Source of the DNA: Undibacterium sp.
Lineage (GTDB): Bacteria > Pseudomonadota > Gammaproteobacteria > Burkholderiales > Burkholderiaceae_D
NCBI GenBank assembly: GCA_019752975.1
Contig: JAIELM010000286.1
Span: 1-6,428, forward strand
Direction: 5' to 3'
DNA: 6,428 nt
The notes under the pieces: model-generated
What the model saw: only the letters and a program-made list of their open reading frames with translations
The model's database searches: none
What the model was told of the DNA's origin: nothing
Shown here: positions 1 to 5,000 of the stretch, one piece after another
How the letters are laid out: each line of letters opens with the position of its first letter
How positions within the stretch are numbered: the stretch's first letter is position 1
Position numbers and translations under genes: made by a program

Positions 1-1859
1 CACAAGATAAATGTATCCATGAATTGTTCGAAGAGCAGGTGAGTAATCATCCTGACGCTATCGCTTTGGTGTATGAAGAGGAGCAATTGAGCTACGCGGA
101 GCTCAATACCAAAGCGAATCAGTTAGCGCATTATTTAGTGCGAGAAAAAGGCGTTACACCAGATACTTTGGTTGGCATTTGTATGGATCGTTCTTTAGCG
201 ATGGTGGTCGCTATACTCGGGATTTTAAAAGCCGGAGCCGCCTACGTACCGCTAGATCCAGATTATCCTGCGGCACGCTTGGCTTATCTGCTTGATGACG
301 CACAACTTGATACGGTCATTACGCACAATCAAGTGCGCGGCAGAATACCTTTTAGTGAGACACAAACACTCTGCCTAGATGAGCCAGAAGTTCAGGCGCA
401 ACTAAGTGCCCTAGCGAGTAGTAATCTCCCAACGGCGCTGTTGAATTTGAACTCACGGCATCTTGCCTATGTGATTTACACGTCGGGTTCGACTGGAAAA
501 CCAAAAGGGGTGATGGTCGAACATCGTTCGGTCGCGAACTTGGCTGGCAATCTCGAACAGCTGGATTTATGTAAGCAAGGTCAACGTTGGGGTTGGTTGG
601 CCTCTTATGCTTTTGATGCTTCGGTTCAGGCTTTGAGTCAACTGATGTTGGGACGCTCATTGTTACTCATTTCTGATCAATGTAAACGCGATCCTGTGCT
701 GCTCGCGCCTTTACTCGATTCATTATCGGTAATGGATTGCACGCCCATGATGGTCGAAGTGTGGTTTGCTGCTGGTCTTGCAGATCGCCTGCCTCATTTA
801 CTCATTGGTGGAGAAGCAATTAGCCAAAAAATGTGGGATCAACTCGTCGGATGGCAAGCACAGTACTCGAAAAAAGCCGTGAATGTGTATGGCCCTACCG
901 AGTGTACGGTTGACTCGACTGCCTGCGTAATTGAAGGGCGATTGCCAAATATCGGAAAAATACTCAATAACGGTAAGGCCTATGTTCTTAATTCTTATGC
1001 AGGCTTGGCTCCGCAAGGTATCGCTGGTGAATTGTATATTGGTGGCGTTGGCGTAGCTCGTGGTTATTTGAGTCGCCCTGAATTAACGACTGAGAAATTT
1101 GTCTGTGATCCATTTTGTGATGGCGCAGACGCAGATCGCGGCGAACGTTTGTACAGAACTGGGGATTTGGTGCGTTGGCTGCCGGATGGTAAGTTAGAAT
1201 TTTTGGGACGAATTGATCAGCAAGTAAAAATTCGCGGTTTCAGAATTGAGTTAGGTGAAATCGAACATACTTTGCGACAGCATGGGAAAATCAATGATGC
1301 CGTAGTCATTACCAAAGAAACCGCCGCAGGGGAGCAAGCGCTAGTAGCCTATATCGTCAGCAATGAAGGCAAAGACGGCAATGAAGGTAGCGATGATGGC
1401 GAGGAGGGCTTGATCGCATCACTACGTCTGCATTTAAGTTTGACGCTTCCCGATTACATGGTGCCCGCGGCTTTTATGCGGCTCGATAAGTTACCGCTGA
1501 CGACCAATGGAAAACTGGATCGTAAGGCGCTGCCGGAACCAGATCTTTCTCGCTCGAAAAAAGACTACATTGCACCAAGTAGCGAAACTGAACATGCGCT
1601 TTGCCGTATCTGGCAAGAGGTTCTAGGCTTAGAGCGCGTAGGGGTTACCGACAATTTCTTTGAGCTAGGGGGACATTCTTTATTGTCGATGAAAATCTTG
1701 GCGGTGATACGTGCCGAGTTTCATATTGATATTCCAGTGCGCGCTATTTTCTCCGACCCCACGATAGCGGCGATCGCGATCTACATCGACGCACTTACTA
1801 TGAATAATTCAAATTCGCCTCATATGAGTGCTGATGATATAGAAGAAGGAATGTTCTAA
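1..1859 (+). CDS. NRPS, C-terminal part (A-PCP-acidic docking tail), 5'-truncated by window
   Basis: This is the 3' end of a nonribosomal peptide synthetase, a cytoplasmic multidomain enzyme that activates an amino acid as its AMP ester and holds it as a thioester. The frame is open from base 3 (two leading bases belong to a split codon) to TAA at 1857-1859. A TTG at 24 could be taken as a start, but the codons before it read QDKCIHE, the usual linker at the head of an A domain, and gene 2 has the matching CIHEFFEEQ after its C domain. The gene therefore begins upstream, probably with a C domain (inference). Visible order: A domain (about 9-1550), PCP (about 1580-1796), acidic tail (1797-1856). 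No epimerase or thioesterase follows the PCP, so the chain must pass to another protein. The stop overlaps the ATG of the next NRPS gene by one base, indicating a shared operon. The NRPS assignment is certain; the product is not. Confidence 0.97.
   Translation, partial: QDKCIHELFEEQVSNHPDAIALVYEEEQLSYAELNTKANQLAHYLVREKGVTPDTLVGICMDRSLAMVVAILGILKAGAAYVPLDPDYPAARLAYLLDDAQLDTVITHNQVRGRIPFSETQTLCLDEPEVQAQLSALASSNLPTALLNLNSRHLAYVIYTSGSTGKPKGVMVEHRSVANLAGNLEQLDLCKQGQRWGWLASYAFDASVQALSQLMLGRSLLLISDQCKRDPVLLAPLLDSLSVMDCTPMMVEVWFAAGLADRLPHLLIGGEAISQKMWDQLVGWQAQYSKKAVNVYGPTECTVDSTACVIEGRLPNIGKILNNGKAYVLNSYAGLAPQGIAGELYIGGVGVARGYLSRPELTTEKFVCDPFCDGADADRGERLYRTGDLVRWLPDGKLEFLGRIDQQVKIRGFRIELGEIEHTLRQHGKINDAVVITKETAAGEQALVAYIVSNEGKDGNEGSDDGEEGLIASLRLHLSLTLPDYMVPAAFMRLDKLPLTTNGKLDRKALPEPDLSRSKKDYIAPSSETEHALCRIWQEVLGLERVGVTDNFFELGGHSLLSMKILAVIRAEFHIDIPVRAIFSDPTIAAIAIYIDALTMNNSNSPHMSADDIEEGMF
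12..140 (+). repeat. Paralogous A-domain head, copy 1 (pairs with 3473-3601)
   Basis: These 43 codons align without gaps to 43 codons at the head of the gene 2 A domain, and 32 of 43 residues are identical by direct count. It is module-level homology from duplication or recombination, not a mobile repeat. Confidence 0.75.
1362..1409 (+). repeat. Acidic glycine-rich insert with imperfect in-frame repeat in A domain of gene 1
   Basis: Sixteen codons read NEGKDGNEGSDDGEEG. The unit AATGAAGG recurs at 1362-1369 and 1380-1387, each followed by codons for charged residues and glycine. The insert lies between motifs A8 and A9 in the small mobile subdomain, a surface loop in known structures, so it is unlikely to touch catalysis. 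It probably arose by slippage or a short tandem duplication. Confidence 0.65.
1580..1796 (+). other. Peptidyl carrier protein (PCP) domain of gene 1
   Basis: Thiolation domain that carries the activated residue on a phosphopantetheine arm. The motif DNFFELGGHSLLSMK holds the modification serine at 1677-1679. The LGGHSL form, rather than GGDSI, is typical of a PCP that is not followed by an epimerisation domain, which agrees with the gene ending about 20 codons later. A phosphopantetheinyl transferase is needed for activity and is not encoded in this window. Confidence 0.95.
1797..1856 (+). other. C-terminal acidic docking tail of gene 1
   Basis: The last 20 residues after the carrier domain begin TMNNSNSPH, which looks flexible, and finish MSADDIEEGMF. 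Acidic residues plus a terminal hydrophobic residue form the kind of short linear motif that beta-hairpin (TubC-type) docking domains bind. The next gene starts with such a domain, so this tail is inferred to steer the gene 1 product to the gene 2 product. The pairing is inferred from motif style and gene adjacency. Confidence 0.78.
1842..1850 (+). promoter_or_regulatory. Ribosome binding site of gene 2, inside gene 1
   Basis: GAAGAAGGA contains AAGGA (1846-1850), a good match to the Shine-Dalgarno core, and ends eight bases before the ATG at 1859. The same bases encode Glu-Glu-Gly in the docking tail of gene 1. Together with the TAATG overlap this supports translational coupling and fixes the start of gene 2. 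Confidence 0.8.
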
Positions 1860-2020
1860 TGCCCAGCCGTATCTTGCTTGAAGCAACAAAAAAAGGGATT
1901 CATTTGTTTTTGAAGGATGGCACGCTGGCGTTCAAGGCGCCGCCAGGCGCGTTAACTTCTGAACTTAGAGCTGCCATTACCGCCAATAAGAATGCGTTGA
2001 TAGATTTACTTCGGTCGCAT
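1859..2020 (+). other. TubC-type N-terminal docking domain (TubC_N, beta-hairpin)
   Basis: Residues 1-54 match the small docking domain first described in the tubulysin synthetase TubC. An N-terminal helix (RILLEATKKG) leads to a beta-hairpin (IHLFLKDGTLAFKAPPGAL) and two short helices (TSELRAAITANKNALIDLL). The KAPPGAL segment followed by a helix with Asn-Lys is typical of the family. Such domains bind short acidic tails at the C-terminus of the upstream synthetase; Lys19 and Lys26 in the hairpin are plausible contacts for the DDIEEG tail of gene 1 (inference). Confidence 0.88.
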
Positions 2021-5000
2021 GAAAAGAGTTTGACTGCGGCACCGCAAATTAAAGTCAGAGAACACGAGGAAGGGTTAGGCATCGCTTCTGCTATGTCCTC
2101 TTATTCCCAACAACGACTGTGGTTGCTGGATCAAATCGATGGTGGTAGCGCGCATTACAACATGCCTAGTGCGCTTAAGCTTACCGGGGCATTGGATCAC
2201 CCGGCGCTGAGTCGCGCTTTTTCTAGCATCCTAGAACGTCATGAGAGTTTGCGTACTTACTTTACTCTCGGTGACGATGCTCAAGTGCGGCAAATAATCC
2301 AACCGGCAAAAGACATGGTGGTGGCGGTGACGGATTTGAGCCAGATGAGTGCCGACGAGCGGGATGCAAAAGTATTTGCATTACTTAAGGCAGAGACCAC
2401 GACAGGCTTTGATTTGAGTGGTGACTTGATGTTGCGTGTACGACTGCTTAAGTTGGCACAGGACGAACATATTTTGCTGGTGACCATGCACCACATCGCC
2501 TCTGATGGCTGGTCGATGACGATCTTGATCAATGAATTTGCTCGCCTATACACTGCGTATGTTGAGGGGCAAGCCTATCCTTTAGCACCGTTGGCGATTC
2601 AGTACGCCGACTACGCGCATTGGCAACGCAATTGGTTACAAGGCCAAGTGCTCAATTCACAATTAGATTACTGGGCGAAGCAGCTAGCTAGCCTGCCAGT
2701 GGCGCACAGTCTGCCCTTAGATCATGCGAGACCACAGCTGCAAAGTTTTAATGGCGCTTTCCTAGAAACCTACATTGATGTTGAGACCAGCACTGCCTTG
2801 AATGCACTATGCCAGAGTGTTGGTGCGACACTCTTTATGGGATTGCACGCGTGTTTTTCAATCCTGCTTTCGCGTTACAGTAATGAGACTGATATTGTCA
2901 TGGGCAGTCCGATCGCCAATCGTGAGCAAGCAGAAGTAGCAGCCTTGATTGGCTTCTTCGCGAACACCTTGGTGTTGCGTAGCGATCTCTCAAATGAACC
3001 TAGCTTCTTGACGATGCTAGAAAGAAGTAAGGCCATGTTGTTGGATGCTTATGCACATCAACAGGTTCCTTTCGAACAGATTGTAGAGCGTCTGCAACCG
3101 CAACGTAGTATGAGTCATAGCAGTTTATTTCAGATTTTATTGGTGCTGCATAATAATATCCAGGGCGAGACACTTGCTTTACCCAATTTGACACTTAGTC
3201 CGGTCGAGCAAACCAATAATATCGCCAAGTATGATCTTAGTCTCATGGTCGGCGAAAGCGAGCGCGGTTTAGAACTAGGTTGGGAATACAATACGGACTT
3301 GTTTGAAGCGCGTACCTTGGAGCGCATGGCGCTTCATTTTGAATTTTTGCTGAAGGGATTACTACGCGAACCGCATAAAAAAATAGCTGACATTGCCATG
3401 CTAGCTGAAGCGGAACGCCATCAACTCTTGGTCGATTGGAATGACACTAAGTTTGATTATCCGCAAAAAAAATGTATACACGAATTTTTTGAAGAGCAGG
3501 TTAAGCATAGTCCAGATGCCATCGCGGTGGTGTTTAAAGATCAGCAGTTGAGCTATGCAGAACTCAATGCTAAAGCCAATCAATTGGCACATTTTTTGGT
3601 TGAGAAACAAGGCGTTCAAGTTGATGATTTGATTGGTCTTTGTTTAGAGCGTTCCTTGGAAATGTTGGTAGGTATACTCGGCACTTTAAAAGCGAGTGCG
3701 GGGTATTTACCGCTTGACCCTAGTTATCCGAGTGAGCGTTTGCATACTATGCTCGTTGATGCCGCACCCAGAGTGTTACTCACACAAGCGCACCTGTTAG
3801 AACGTTTACATCCCTTAGAGAGTTTGCATAGTACACATACGCAAGTGGTCGCCTTAGATGGGGAGTGGCAGGAAATCGCGGTTTATTCACCACAAAACCT
3901 CGCTAGACTACCAGGACAAACAACGCAGCAATTGGCCTATGTGATTTACACCTCGGGCTCTACAGGTAAGCCTAAGGCGGCGGGAGTGCAGCACATAGGT
4001 GTGACCAATTTATTACACTGGTATGCCCACGAAATCGGCGTAGACGATCATACGCGTGCATTGGTAGTGACTTCATTTAGTTTTGATTTGACACAAAAAA
4101 ATCTGTTGAGTGGCGTGCTTGGTGGCGGGCAGGTTCACCTCTCGCTTGAGCCATTCGATCCGGTCAACATCATCGCAGAAATAGAGCAACATCAAATCAC
4201 GTTGGTGAACCTCACTCCAAGCGCCTTTTACGCCATCATCGATGCCGATAATGGCAACAGCCTGTGCAGCCTACGTCATGTTATTTTGGGTGGAGAGCCG
4301 ATTAGTGTCGCGCGGATAGCCCATTTGGCGAAGTCTTACCCGCTACTAAAAATCGTCAATAGCTATGGCCCTACGGAGTGCTCTGATGTGGTTGCCTATC
4401 ATGTGCTTAAGGGGGATTGGGCCGCAGACGAAAACGCCGTGATTCCGCTCGGTCGACCCATACCTAACACGCAGCTCTATATCCTCGATCAACATCGGCA
4501 TCTGGTACCACAAGGTGTGGTCGGTGAAATTTATATTGGTGGTATTGGCGTCGGACGTGGTTACCTCAATCGTCCTGAACTCACCGAGGCCAGTTTTGTC
4601 CCAGACCCTTTCCGTACCGATTATTCGGGACGCATCTATCGTACCGGTGATCTTGGGCGCTGGTTAGCTGATAGCACCATAGAATATCTGGGTCGCAATG
4701 ATCATCAGGTCAAGATACGCGGTTTTAGAATAGAACTGGGTGAGATAGAAAACGCCTTGAACGCTCATGTTCAAGTAAAAGAATCCATCGTCGTGGCGCG
4801 AGATATGGGCACAGGTGACAAGCGCTTGGTCGCCTATGTGGTTGCGTACACGGCAGACGAAGAGCGGCAAGAAGATCCCGCATCTAGCGCATCTAAGGCC
4901 GATTTGATCGCTCAACTCAAGCGACACTTGGGACTATCTTTGCCCGATTACATGGTGCCGAGTTTTTTTGTGTTAATGGAGGCTTTGCCTCTGAGTCCCA

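Larger units (their letters stand above)
9..1550 (+). other. Adenylation domain of gene 1, predicted glutamine-activating
   Basis: AMP-forming amino-acid activation domain with its core motifs intact: LSYAELN (87-107), YTSGSTGKPKG phosphate loop (477-509), FDAS (612-623), NVYGPTE (882-902), LYRTGD, QVKIRGFRIELGEIE (from 1221) and NGKLDRKAL with the catalytic lysine at 1512-1514. Aligned by eye to the GrsA phenylalanine domain, the pocket residues are D (615), A (618), Q (627), D (735), L (801), G (807), V (885), V (909), D (912) and K (1512). The code DAQDLGVVDK matches, from memory, the published glutamine code of lichenysin-type synthetases and is one residue from a glutamate code (DAKDLGVVDK). 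Glutamine is therefore the best call, glutamate the main alternative. An acidic, glycine-rich insert sits at 1362-1409 in the small C-terminal subdomain. Confidence 0.93.

Noticed and set aside
24..26. TTG at 24 as a start codon for gene 1
   Set aside because: In-frame codons before it encode QDKCIHE, the normal head of an A domain, and the frame is open to the window edge; the gene starts upstream.
352..660. Minus-strand open frame of about 100 codons
   Set aside because: It lies entirely inside the A domain of gene 1, has no recognisable motif and is explained as antisense shadow of a real coding frame.
798..1016. Minus-strand open frame opposite the gene 1 A domain
   Set aside because: It is antisense to conserved motifs including NVYGPTE, and its translation resembles no known family.
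1797..1859. Transcription terminator or promoter between the two genes
   Set aside because: There is no intergenic space, no stem-loop with a T tract and no convincing -35/-10 pair; the genes overlap by one base.
1900..2082. Minus-strand open frame opposite the docking domain of gene 2
   Set aside because: The + strand frame has a clear TubC-type domain here; the antisense translation has no recognisable feature.
2281..3619. Several short minus-strand open frames opposite C domain 1 and the start of the gene 2 A domain
   Set aside because: All are antisense to intact core motifs and have no recognisable domain; they are coincidental.
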